A stretch of DNA of 64,000 nt from an uncultured Amylibacter sp. (GTDB taxonomy: Bacteria; Pseudomonadota; Alphaproteobacteria; Rhodobacterales; Rhodobacteraceae): NCBI GenBank assembly GCA_943846615.1, contig OX044354.1, positions 872,359 to 936,358 of the forward strand, in the 5' to 3' direction. Made by a program: the position numbers and the translations under genes. Positions 23,920 to 31,877 of this stretch are shown one piece after another (within the stretch, counting starts at the first letter, position 1; every line of letters starts with the position of its first letter). Under the pieces are notes generated by a model. It worked only from the letters and a program-made list of their open reading frames with translations, did no database searches and was not told the origin of the DNA.

Positions 23920-26582
23920 TGCTCTCGTTTAACGTCATTGCAACCATCTGTGTTTTGTACGTCTGTGTCTTATTCGCCGTCGCGGCATTGGCTGAACGTC
24001 GCGCACGCCAGAAAAAATTAGGATTCTTACATTCCCCCCTCGTCTACACCCTATCCATCTCGGTATACTGTACGGCATGGACATTTTATGGCTCGGTTGG
24101 CTCTGCCGCACGTAACGGCTTTGAATTCCTAACTATCTACCTCGGCCCCACAATCGTTTTTGTCGGCTGGTGGTGGTTTTTGCGCAAACTCGTGCGTGTG
24201 GGTCGCACCCAACGCATCACTTCCATCGCCGACCTTATTTCATCACGCTATGGCAAGAGTAACGCATTGGCAGTCATCGTAACATTAATGGCGATCCTCG
24301 GTTCCACCCCCTACATCGCGCTACAATTACAATCTCTAACGCTCAGCTTTGCTGTGTTTACCGAAGGCTCCACCTCCGAAACCACCCCCGCGATCACCGC
24401 CTTGTTTATCGCTATCGGTCTCGCGGCGTTCACGATCTTCTTTGGTACACGCAATTTGGATGCCAACGAACGTCACCACGGCGTTGTCACCGCGATTGCC
24501 CTTGAAGCAGTGGTAAAACTCGTCGCCCTGATTGCCGTTGGTATCTTCGTTGTCTGGGGCGTCAGCGGCGGCCCTGCAAACACCCTAACGCTTATGGAAG
24601 CCCGTCTCCCCGAAACCACCAGTGTCTTTACGCCACGCTGGGTCACGCTCACTTTCTTATCTGCCACCGCCATCATCTGCCTGCCCCGCATGTTTCAAGT
24701 GATCGTGGTCGAAAACAGCGCCGAAAAACATCTCGCCACCGCCAGCTGGGCATTCCCACTCTACCTATTCTTGATGTGTATCTTCGTGATGCCCATCGCC
24801 GCTACGGGCCTCAACATCCTGCCCGAAGGCTCAAACCCCGACCTCTTCGTTCTCACAATCCCGTTGGCAGAAAATCGAGAGGCGCTGGCCGCACTTGCAT
24901 TCCTTGGCGGCTTCTCTTCTGCCACATCCATGGTGATCGTCGCCGCAATCGCCCTGTCCACCATGGCATCAAACCACATCGTTCTGCCGCTCTGGCTCTA
25001 CTTCGTCCAACGTAGAAATCCAGAGAGTGATGACGTGCGCACCGTCCTTTTACGCTCTCGCCGCATCTCTATCGCTGTGATCCTTGGCTTCGGTTACCTC
25101 TACTTCATCCTCACAGGCGGCACGACCGCACTGGCCTCTATCGGCCTCGTCGCATTCTTGGGTGTATCACAGGTTTTACCCGCTTTGATCGGCGCACTCT
25201 TCTGGCGCAACGCTACGCGCATTGGGGCTATTTGCGGCATCACCACGGGCTTCGTCATCTGGGCCTACACCTCATTCTTGCCCAGCTTCGGCGGTTCCTT
25301 CATCCTCAGCCAATCCGTTCTACAAAACGGCCCCTTTGGCATCGAATTCCTGCGCCCACAGGCTCTGTTTGGCGTCGACATTACAGACCCACTAATCCAC
25401 GCTGTCTTCTGGTCACTGTTCCTCAACACACTGGTATTCCTATGCACATCATTGGCAACCTCATCGTCGCCACTGGAACGCGTCCAAACCCAACAATTCA
25501 TCAACGTCTACGCCCAATCCGCACAGTTCAGATCGTTAAACGAGGGCGTAACCCCCGAAGATCTTTTCATCCTCGCGCAACGTATCTTGGGCCGCAAAGA
25601 TGCAGGCGCATTGTTCAACATATTTTCGCAAAAACAGGGCCGCCCAAACGGCCTGCCTGAAATCAACATGGAACTGTTGCAGACGTTGGAACGCGAATTC
25701 GCGGGCTCTGTTGGCGCGGCAACCGCGCATTCGATGATTACACAGGCCGTCGGCAACCAAGCCATCACCGTAGAAGACCTAATCGCCGTCGCCGACGAAA
25801 CCGTGCAGGTCATCGAATACTCTGCTCAGCTAGAGGAGCAATCAGCAGAACTCACCAAATCCGCGAACGAATTGCGCATCGCAAACGATAAACTGACCAC
25901 GCTTAGCGCCCAGAAAGACGATTTCCTTAGCCAAGTCAGCCACGAACTTCGCACGCCTATGACATCCATCCGATCCTTCTCGGGTATTTTGCGTTCGGAC
26001 GAACAGCTCAGCACCCAAGAGTTGCAATACTTCTCGGGCATCATCAACGACGAGAGCCAGCGTTTAACGCGCCTGCTGGACGAAATCCTAGATCTTAGCT
26101 TCCTAGAGAGCGGTCGCGTCAAACTAAACCGATCAAACACAACCCTCAAAAAGGTTCTCAACAGCGCGCTCCAAGCGACACAACAAACAAACGCAAACGC
26201 AAACGCCGAGGTTATCGTCGATGACACCTCGATAGATACTCAGCTCTATACCGATGTTGATCGCCTCTCACAGGTCTTCATCAACTTGGTCACAAACGCC
26301 GTCAAATACAGCAACAAAGCAACCCCCAAACTAAAAATAACCTGCACCCCAGAGGATGGAAATCTTAACATCACGTTCCAAGATAACGGTCCAGGCATCC
26401 CCAAAGACGAACAAACCGTCATTTTCGAAAAGTTCTCCAAACTCTCAAATGCCACGGGCTCAACGGGTGTTGGATTGGGTCTTGCCATCAGTCAGGAAAT
26501 TATGCGTAATCTGGGCGGCGCGTTGGTCTGTTTGGACAGTAGCGCAGGCGCAAAATTTCAGGTCACCATTCCCATAAAGTAA
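23919..26582 (+). CDS. Sodium:solute symporter-histidine kinase fusion (CrbS/CbrA-like)
   Basis: An 887-residue hybrid. Residues 1 to about 500 form a sodium:solute symporter domain of roughly 13 helices, with SVYCTAWTFYGSVGSAA near residue 44 typical of the class. A linker and a predicted coiled coil (about 625-665) lead to a kinase core: H box SHELRTPMTS with His675, N box NLVTNAVKYSN near residue 790, and G boxes DNGPGIP and GVGLGLA. There is no fused receiver; the partner is the lone receiver two genes upstream. Related CrbS and MxtR proteins control acetate use (acs), which fits the neighbourhood. Ligand and flux role are unproven. Confidence 0.93.
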   Translation: MLSFNVIATICVLYVCVLFAVAALAERRARQKKLGFLHSPLVYTLSISVYCTAWTFYGSVGSAARNGFEFLTIYLGPTIVFVGWWWFLRKLVRVGRTQRITSIADLISSRYGKSNALAVIVTLMAILGSTPYIALQLQSLTLSFAVFTEGSTSETTPAITALFIAIGLAAFTIFFGTRNLDANERHHGVVTAIALEAVVKLVALIAVGIFVVWGVSGGPANTLTLMEARLPETTSVFTPRWVTLTFLSATAIICLPRMFQVIVVENSAEKHLATASWAFPLYLFLMCIFVMPIAATGLNILPEGSNPDLFVLTIPLAENREALAALAFLGGFSSATSMVIVAAIALSTMASNHIVLPLWLYFVQRRNPESDDVRTVLLRSRRISIAVILGFGYLYFILTGGTTALASIGLVAFLGVSQVLPALIGALFWRNATRIGAICGITTGFVIWAYTSFLPSFGGSFILSQSVLQNGPFGIEFLRPQALFGVDITDPLIHAVFWSLFLNTLVFLCTSLATSSSPLERVQTQQFINVYAQSAQFRSLNEGVTPEDLFILAQRILGRKDAGALFNIFSQKQGRPNGLPEINMELLQTLEREFAGSVGAATAHSMITQAVGNQAITVEDLIAVADETVQVIEYSAQLEEQSAELTKSANELRIANDKLTTLSAQKDDFLSQVSHELRTPMTSIRSFSGILRSDEQLSTQELQYFSGIINDESQRLTRLLDEILDLSFLESGRVKLNRSNTTLKKVLNSALQATQQTNANANAEVIVDDTSIDTQLYTDVDRLSQVFINLVTNAVKYSNKATPKLKITCTPEDGNLNITFQDNGPGIPKDEQTVIFEKFSKLSNATGSTGVGLGLAISQEIMRNLGGALVCLDSSAGAKFQVTIPIK

Positions 26583-26630
26583 CCAATACATTTCATTGCG
26601 TGATCACCCAATCCCCGCTAACGTTTTTCT

Positions 26631-27587
26631 GTGGAAAATACTATTTCTCATATCGGTGTCATCCTGACCGACCAATTCGCGCTGATGTCGCTGGCATCGG
26701 CAACCGAACCCCTCCGCGCTGCAAATCTACTCTCTGGCAAAGAGCTCTATAAAATCACCTTCATCGCCGCCACAGGTACCAACGTCACCTCGTCCTTGGG
26801 TTTAATGACCAATGCGGTGCCTTTGGCCGATGCGGGATATGACTACGACTTGGTCTTGGTCGCGGCGGCAGGCAATCCGCTGCAATATGAAAACAAACCC
26901 CTAAACAGATACCTTTGCGCCCTTGCATCCAAACATGTGAAACTGGGCGGTATTTCGGGCGGCCCTATATTGCTGGCGCGCGCAGGCCTGTTAAAAAACA
27001 AACGCTTCACGGTTCACTGGGAACACTATGATGCCCTTCAAGAAATCGACCCAACCTACCTGATGGAACGCAACCTCTTCGTGATCGATCAGGGTCGCTA
27101 TACCTGCGCGGGCGGGGTTGCGCCGATTGATATGATGAACGCAATCATCACAAATGATCACGGCGAAGCATTGGCCAAAGGTGTGAATGACTGGTTCATC
27201 AACACATCAATACGTCAGGCATCCGATCCACAACGCCTTGGGTTGGTTGAAAAATATGCAATCCACCACCCTGCGTTGCTGTCTGCCATCGAACTGATGC
27301 AGAATCACCTTTCTGATCCCCTATCCAGCAACCAAATCGCCAGCCTCAGCAACATCGGCGAACGCCAGCTCAGCCGCCTCTTCCAACGCTATTTGGGCAA
27401 AAAGATAAACCAATTCTACGCCGAAATGCGCCTTGAACACGCGCACCATTTGGTCAAACAGACATCCTTGCCGATTGTCGAAATCGCCATTGCATCTGGC
27501 TACGAAAGTGCCGCATATTTTTCTCAGAAATTCAAAACCCACTACGGTTACTCGCCCACGTCGTTTCGCAAAAACCACGTGACCTGA
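26631..27587 (+). CDS. GlxA-type transcriptional regulator (DJ-1/PfpI domain plus AraC HTH)
   Basis: A 318-residue regulator starting at GTG. The N-terminal half is a class I glutamine amidotransferase-like (DJ-1/PfpI) sensor, with LGGISGGPILLARAGLL near residue 104; the usual nucleophilic Cys position is Gly or Ser, so it is a binding rather than catalytic domain. The C-terminal half is an AraC double HTH ending SGYESAAYFSQKFKTHYG. Relatives (CdhR, GbdR, SouR) sense carnitine, glycine betaine or sarcosine. The gene directly downstream is a ruined Rieske oxygenase, probably its former target. The creatinase gene at 63.5 kb belongs to related methylamine-type metabolism, but is far away. Confidence 0.88.
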   Translation: MENTISHIGVILTDQFALMSLASATEPLRAANLLSGKELYKITFIAATGTNVTSSLGLMTNAVPLADAGYDYDLVLVAAAGNPLQYENKPLNRYLCALASKHVKLGGISGGPILLARAGLLKNKRFTVHWEHYDALQEIDPTYLMERNLFVIDQGRYTCAGGVAPIDMMNAIITNDHGEALAKGVNDWFINTSIRQASDPQRLGLVEKYAIHHPALLSAIELMQNHLSDPLSSNQIASLSNIGERQLSRLFQRYLGKKINQFYAEMRLEHAHHLVKQTSLPIVEIAIASGYESAAYFSQKFKTHYGYSPTSFRKNHVT

Positions 27588-27606
27588 ACCACACAGGAGT
27601 TCATCA

Positions 27607-27822
27607 ATGTTCCTCAAAAAACGCATGGTACGTCGCCGCTTGGGATCACAAGGTCACGCGCGATCTACAACAAGTCATCGTCCTTAATCAAAAGGTCTGC
27701 ATTTTCCGCACCAACGCCGGCGAAATTATTGCGCTCGAGGACGCATACCCACACCGCAAACTCCCCCTATCCAAGGGGCGCATCAAGGGTGACAACGACA
27801 GCTATGGGGGACGAAGTGACCA
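27607..27822 (+). pseudogene. Rieske-type aromatic or amine oxygenase, truncated and frameshifted remnant
   Basis: An ATG at 27607 with a good AGGAG upstream begins MFLK, but a run of six A bases (27615-27620) throws the frame off by one. In the shifted frame the sequence reads NAWYVAAWDHKVTRDL and later ALEDAYPHRKLPLSKGRIKGD, the unmistakable N-terminus of a Rieske [2Fe-2S] oxygenase. The first cluster cysteine of the CxH pair is replaced by tyrosine (DAYPHRK). Homology stops abruptly after GRIKGD, where the second CxxH should follow. The frame then runs on into the SRPBCC gene. It is dead, and its regulator upstream is intact. Confidence 0.85.
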
Positions 27823-27883
27823 ATTGGTATGTGCATGTAAATTAAGATTGGTGCCTGCTTTGCAGTCAGTCTATGGTTGGCCA

Positions 27884-28357
27884 ATGAATGATGAGAACGC
27901 AAAGAAGAAGTCACGCCATTTTACGGTCGTAGTTCGCAAACAAATCAAGATGCCCGTAGAAAGAACATTTGACGAATGGGTCAATCCCGACACTCGACGC
28001 ATGGTCTTACAACATGGGCGTGACAAGAATGGTGTTAAAGAATTCGATATAGTTGAGGGTGGCTACGAGCGTTACGAAGATCGTTGGAAAAATAGATTAT
28101 ATGGAAGAACTACAAGGCGGTACGTGATAATAAGACCGGCGAAAATGATTGTGGCTCATTCGGAAACGACTTTAGAGGGCAACATGTACGATCAGCATTT
28201 CGCAACACAGGAGCTTTTGTTATTCAAACCAAGTGCAATCGGCACGGAAATCGTCGCTTCTTCTCAGTGTGTATCAATCGAGCCCTCATATGTTCATGCT
28301 GCTGAAGACCATTTGAATGAGATTTTTGATATCTATGAACGAACCGTGGCCACTTAA
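27884..28357 (+). CDS. SRPBCC (AHSA1-like) domain protein
   Basis: A 157-residue protein from the ATG at 27884. VVVRKQIKMPVERTFDEWVNP is the typical opening strand and helix of the activator-of-Hsp90-ATPase-homologue (AHSA1/SRPBCC) ligand-binding fold, and the C-terminal helix near HAAEDHLNEIFDIYERT completes it. The same frame is open back into the Rieske remnant, so a fused reading frame exists from 27620, but a separate start is preferred. It may have been joined to the remnant by a deletion. Proteins of this fold bind hydrophobic ligands or act with ArsR regulators; no specific role can be given. Confidence 0.7.
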   Translation: MNDENAKKKSRHFTVVVRKQIKMPVERTFDEWVNPDTRRMVLQHGRDKNGVKEFDIVEGGYERYEDRWKNRLYGRTTRRYVIIRPAKMIVAHSETTLEGNMYDQHFATQELLLFKPSAIGTEIVASSQCVSIEPSYVHAAEDHLNEIFDIYERTVAT

Positions 28358-28752
28358 ATCCTGAGCAAACATAAAACGAATATACTCGACAAAATGGGCT
28401 CAAAGCTGTCGTTCGCTACAATTCCTTGGTATTTTATACACCCACCTTTATTTTGCTTAAATATCTTCGCACGAAACGCCGAAGGTTAATGGCGCTCCCC
28501 AATTGGTTAATTTCAACATCGGTTAAAAATACCGACGTAATACCGACGTTACCCATACGATACCCATACATCGAAAAACGCAACTATCGGACTTGGTTAA
28601 CATTTATTAACGGCGTTAATGACAAGGGAAATATGCGCGTTTTTTGCACCTAACACCCGCATAATGCCCCTACTTTATGCGCTTTAACCCCGCAACAGCC
28701 ACCGTTCGCTGCCCTATGAAAATCCTTACTCAATCCGTATAAACTCCACAGA
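28358..28752. other. Intergenic region with tandem 11-bp repeats
   Basis: About 395 bases with no recognisable gene. It contains several GTTAA-rich tracts (for example TTAACATTTATTAACG near 28598) and the tandem 11-bp repeats listed separately. A 75-codon open frame at 28426-28653 has no good ribosome site or protein-like composition and is not called. It lies between the SRPBCC gene and the convergent EEP hydrolase gene, so it should contain 3-prime ends rather than a strong promoter. Confidence 0.45.
28528..28571. repeat. Tandem 11-bp repeats, two motifs
   Basis: AATACCGACGT occurs twice head to tail (28528-28538 and 28539-28549), immediately followed by two near-identical 11-mers TACCCATACGA and TACCCATACAT (28550-28560 and 28561-28571). 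The unit length equals that of the array at 13331-13374, although the sequence differs. Function is unknown. Confidence 0.7.
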
Positions 28753-29478
28753 TCACGCGATTTCTAAAACCAGTGGCACATGATCGGATAATTTATTCCC
28801 CACCCAATCCTCAAACGTGCCCACCTCAAACGATCTCGCTGATGCCACGACATCCTGCGACCCGAAGATATAATCGATATGATACGTTGGCCCTTCCTTG
28901 GTGCGATCTCGCCAATAATGTGTCGGTTCCAATTCACCTCCATGCGCCTCATCGCGCATCTCATGATACGCACTGACTAACCCCATCCGCGCGGCCTTCG
29001 CCACCATCGTATTATGGTTCATCCGCCACCCAAGTTTGTCCCAAAACGTATTATTATTCAGATCACCCGCAATAAAACTGGGGCCATCGCGCAGGAACGC
29101 ATCGTAACGTGACATCGCACGGCTTAAATGCCCCAACTGGTTTTTACGGGTATTCCCCTCATTCGCATTCTGCGCCCAGGCACCTAATAAATTAAACGCC
29201 CTCGGCCCCTTAATATGCACGGGCAAACAAAACCGAAAATACGGCGCAAACGGTTCAAAACGTTCTAAATGATAATCATTAAACGTAAAAACCCCCAATC
29301 CCTTGTGCCGCGATTTCCCCATCCATTCACAGGTGTCAAGCGTGGTTACAATCCCCTTCTCGGCCAGCGTTTCGGGATCAGCACATTCCGAAATCACCGC
29401 CACATCGGGGCGCAACGCCATCAACGCATCCCATTTGCGCGGCAAGGCCATATTACAATTCCACGCAACCAATCGCAT
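28753..29478 (-). CDS. Endonuclease/exonuclease/phosphatase (EEP) family protein
   Basis: A 241-residue protein from the ATG at 29478. The fold markers are MRLVAWNCN at the start, ISECADP (metal-binding Glu region near residue 30), AGDLNNN near residue 133 and the C-terminal SDHVPLVLEI with the catalytic histidine. These match the Mg-dependent EEP superfamily, which includes DNases, phosphodiesterases and sphingomyelinases. There is no signal peptide, so a cytoplasmic location is expected. It is convergent with the SRPBCC gene and divergent from the TauE/SafE permease gene. Substrate unknown. Confidence 0.85.
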   Translation of the reverse strand: MRLVAWNCNMALPRKWDALMALRPDVAVISECADPETLAEKGIVTTLDTCEWMGKSRHKGLGVFTFNDYHLERFEPFAPYFRFCLPVHIKGPRAFNLLGAWAQNANEGNTRKNQLGHLSRAMSRYDAFLRDGPSFIAGDLNNNTFWDKLGWRMNHNTMVAKAARMGLVSAYHEMRDEAHGGELEPTHYWRDRTKEGPTYHIDYIFGSQDVVASARSFEVGTFEDWVGNKLSDHVPLVLEIA

Positions 29479-29530
29479 TGCATCCCCAATCAACCATTGC
29501 ACCCCATGGGTGCTGATATACACTCATACT

Positions 29531-30277
29531 ATGGATCAATTCACTCTAATCACAAGCTTGGCTTTCGCCTTCCTCATCGCAGGAATGGTAAAGGGAACCG
29601 TTGGCCTTGGGCTGCCCACAACGGCTTTGGGTTTGATGACCCTCTTTCTCGACCCGCGCACCGCGATCTCGATACTGATGTTTCCGCTGTTTTTTTCCAA
29701 CGCTTGGCAGATGTACCGTGGTGGCGACATCATACTAACGGCCCGGCGGTATCTGCCTATGGCAATCTGTTTGGCTTTCTTTGTATGGATTTTCGTCAAC
29801 ATTACCATTGGCGTGGCGGATTGGATTTTAATGGCGGCGCTTGGTTTTTCCATCCTGCTTTTCGTGGTCGTAAACGTGACAAACATCGCCCCCAACATCC
29901 CCAATCGGTTTGACATGCCTGCCCAATGTATCGCGGGAATTGCGGGGGGTATCATGGGCGGGTTAACATCCGTTTGGGCACCACCATTGGTTATCTATCT
30001 GACTGCGCGCCAAACACCCAAGGATGAATTCGTCCGTGCCACTGGCCTGATCTTCTTCCTCGGTTCAATCCCATTGGCGGCGGGATATATCCGCGCTGGC
30101 CTTATGACCAGTGAAACAATCACAGCATCTACACTGGTTCTGATCCCCACATTCGCGGGCTTTTGGATCGGCGAGCGACTGCGCCACACCTTATCCGAGC
30201 ACGCCTTCAAAAAAATCGTCTTGATTGTATTTTTCCTAGTGGGTCTTAACCTGCTACGACGCGCTTTCTTTGGTTAA
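29531..30277 (+). CDS. TauE/SafE family (TSUP) membrane permease
   Basis: A 248-residue integral membrane protein with about seven to eight helices. The N-terminal FLIAGMVKGTVGLGLP and the central repeat AGGIMGGLTSVWAPPLVIYL are the duplicated signature of the sulfite exporter TauE/SafE family, which moves sulfoacetate, sulfite or related organosulfur anions. The ATG at 29531 is chosen because the upstream extension would overlap the divergent EEP gene. Its stop overlaps that of the convergent RamB-type regulator. Substrate cannot be deduced from the neighbourhood. Confidence 0.87.
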   Translation: MDQFTLITSLAFAFLIAGMVKGTVGLGLPTTALGLMTLFLDPRTAISILMFPLFFSNAWQMYRGGDIILTARRYLPMAICLAFFVWIFVNITIGVADWILMAALGFSILLFVVVNVTNIAPNIPNRFDMPAQCIAGIAGGIMGGLTSVWAPPLVIYLTARQTPKDEFVRATGLIFFLGSIPLAAGYIRAGLMTSETITASTLVLIPTFAGFWIGERLRHTLSEHAFKKIVLIVFFLVGLNLLRRAFFG

Positions 30278-31680
30278 ACCTTAAAGTTAAACGCAGACAC
30301 ACTGTTTTCCGCCCCATCAAACATCAACGGTCGCGCCACAGGCGGTTCTGCACGTTGCGCACAATGCGGGCGTTCACACAAACGACAATTCTGCCCCACA
30401 TCGGCACGCCCGACGGCGCCCCCTTGGGCATAGACCGTATCCACCATATGCTCTGCCTCGCATCCCAACAGGATCGCGGATTGGCGCAGGTTTTCACCGT
30501 AAGCGCCACCACTTTGTTTCGTCGAGCGGTTCAACGTAAAATAAGCCTGCCCATCGCTGTGTTCAACAATCTGGGTCAGCAACTGTTGGGGCAAAGACAC
30601 CGCTTTGAATATAGACAGCTTCGGGCAGTCCCCCCCAAATTTTGCACGCGGATATCCATTCACACCCAATCGGCGTACCATATTCCCCGCCTGATCCACC
30701 TCTTGCATGAAAAACGGAATGCCTTCCATTTTCACCCGCCCCAATGTCGTCATGCGCGTCGCCACCTCGCCAAACGAAACATCAAACCTTTTCGCCAACG
30801 CCTCGACATCATATTTCATCCGTCGCGCCGTTTGGAAAAACCGCTTGTACGGTAACAACAACGCCAGCGCTGCGTAATTCGCCATTTCAAGCCGCCCGGC
30901 CTTCACAGCCTCTGGCGTTTTCAAATCCAAACGCAACACTGCGCTGTCTATTTCATCGGGTAATTCACGCAAAACCAAATCCGTCGCCAATTCCGTAACG
31001 CGCCCATATGAATTCAACCGATCCGAAATAAACAAGCGCATTGAATGTTTATCAAACCGGCGCGTCCATTCGGGCATGGTTTCAATCGGCAACGTCTGTA
31101 CCGTGATGCGATGTTTGTGAAACAGGCGATCCTGCAATTCCGCATATAACCCACGCGCCAAATCCATTTCACCCGCCAGCGTTTCCGCCGCACGATCCAG
31201 TCCATCATAATAATTCGCACGGCTTTCCATCGCCACATTCACCACGTCTGTGGGCAATGCGGTTTGGCTAACATCCCTGCCATTCGACATTTCAGTGTTC
31301 AATTCGGACAAACGCAATAACGCTTGGCGATACCCCTCGTGTAGCTTTTGAATACCGCTGGCAACATTTGGGGCAACATCCGCTACCTCAAACAATTCCT
31401 CGTATCCAGGCAATTCGCCTTGTAACAGAGCATCTGAAAACACCTCTTTGAGCGCGGTCACAGTACCGTCCGCATCCCCTTCTAAATCTTCAGGGGATAT
31501 ATTGTATGTTTTTGACAGCTTTAAAATCAACTGAACCGTGATGGGACGTTGATTTCGTTCGATCAAATTCAGATAGCTGGCGGAAATTTCTAATTCCCCC
31601 GCCATCGCTGTCTGACTTAGCCCCATGGCGCCACGCAGTTTTTTGATGCGTGCACCGGCAAATATCTTTTGATCACTCAT
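30274..31680 (-). CDS. RamB/ScfR-type acetate metabolism regulator (XRE HTH)
   Basis: A 468-residue regulator with an XRE helix-turn-helix at residues 9-63 (GLSQTAMAGELEISASYLNLI), a central IrrE/ImmA-peptidase-like domain (around 220-300, LRLDLKTPEAVKAGRLEMANYAALALL) and a C-terminal DUF2083 domain ending in the cysteine motif CRLCERPHC. It is divergent from isocitrate lyase across 197 bases. In actinobacteria RamB, and in Rhodobacter PccR, related proteins regulate acetate or propionate genes in response to acyl-CoA. It is paralogous to the 21.9 kb gene and more complete. Control of aceA is a strong inference from position and from the repeated TTTACAAA boxes. Confidence 0.9.
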   Translation of the reverse strand: MSDQKIFAGARIKKLRGAMGLSQTAMAGELEISASYLNLIERNQRPITVQLILKLSKTYNISPEDLEGDADGTVTALKEVFSDALLQGELPGYEELFEVADVAPNVASGIQKLHEGYRQALLRLSELNTEMSNGRDVSQTALPTDVVNVAMESRANYYDGLDRAAETLAGEMDLARGLYAELQDRLFHKHRITVQTLPIETMPEWTRRFDKHSMRLFISDRLNSYGRVTELATDLVLRELPDEIDSAVLRLDLKTPEAVKAGRLEMANYAALALLLPYKRFFQTARRMKYDVEALAKRFDVSFGEVATRMTTLGRVKMEGIPFFMQEVDQAGNMVRRLGVNGYPRAKFGGDCPKLSIFKAVSLPQQLLTQIVEHSDGQAYFTLNRSTKQSGGAYGENLRQSAILLGCEAEHMVDTVYAQGGAVGRADVGQNCRLCERPHCAQRAEPPVARPLMFDGAENSVSAFNFKV

Positions 31681-31734
31681 TTACAAACTTTACAATTTTA
31701 CAAACTTTTCTTGACTATTCTTTACAAGTTTACG
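31680..31734. promoter_or_regulatory. Repeated TTTACAAA operator boxes upstream of aceA
   Basis: TTTACAAACTTT occurs twice as a direct repeat (31680-31691 and 31697-31708), with further TTTACAAT (31689), TTTACAAG (31721) and TTTACG (31729). The first copy abuts the start codon of the RamB-type gene. A possible -35 element TTGACT (31711) lies between the boxes. The motif resembles the TTTGCAAA half sites reported for ScfR/RamB proteins. It probably serves both autoregulation and aceA control. Confidence 0.7.
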
Positions 31735-31877
31735 CGAAAGACACAAGAGAAACCGTTATTTTACGGGACTATTAACCCGCAAACAGTCACAAAGATGACA
31801 GGTTAAGCCAGAATCGCACTGATTCCTCATCAAAACTGGCTTTCTAACCGAGTTATATTTTTACAAGGGAGGGCATC

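Noticed and set aside
28426..28653. 75-codon frame in the intergenic region
   Set aside because: No ribosome site, runs through tandem repeats and has unlikely composition.
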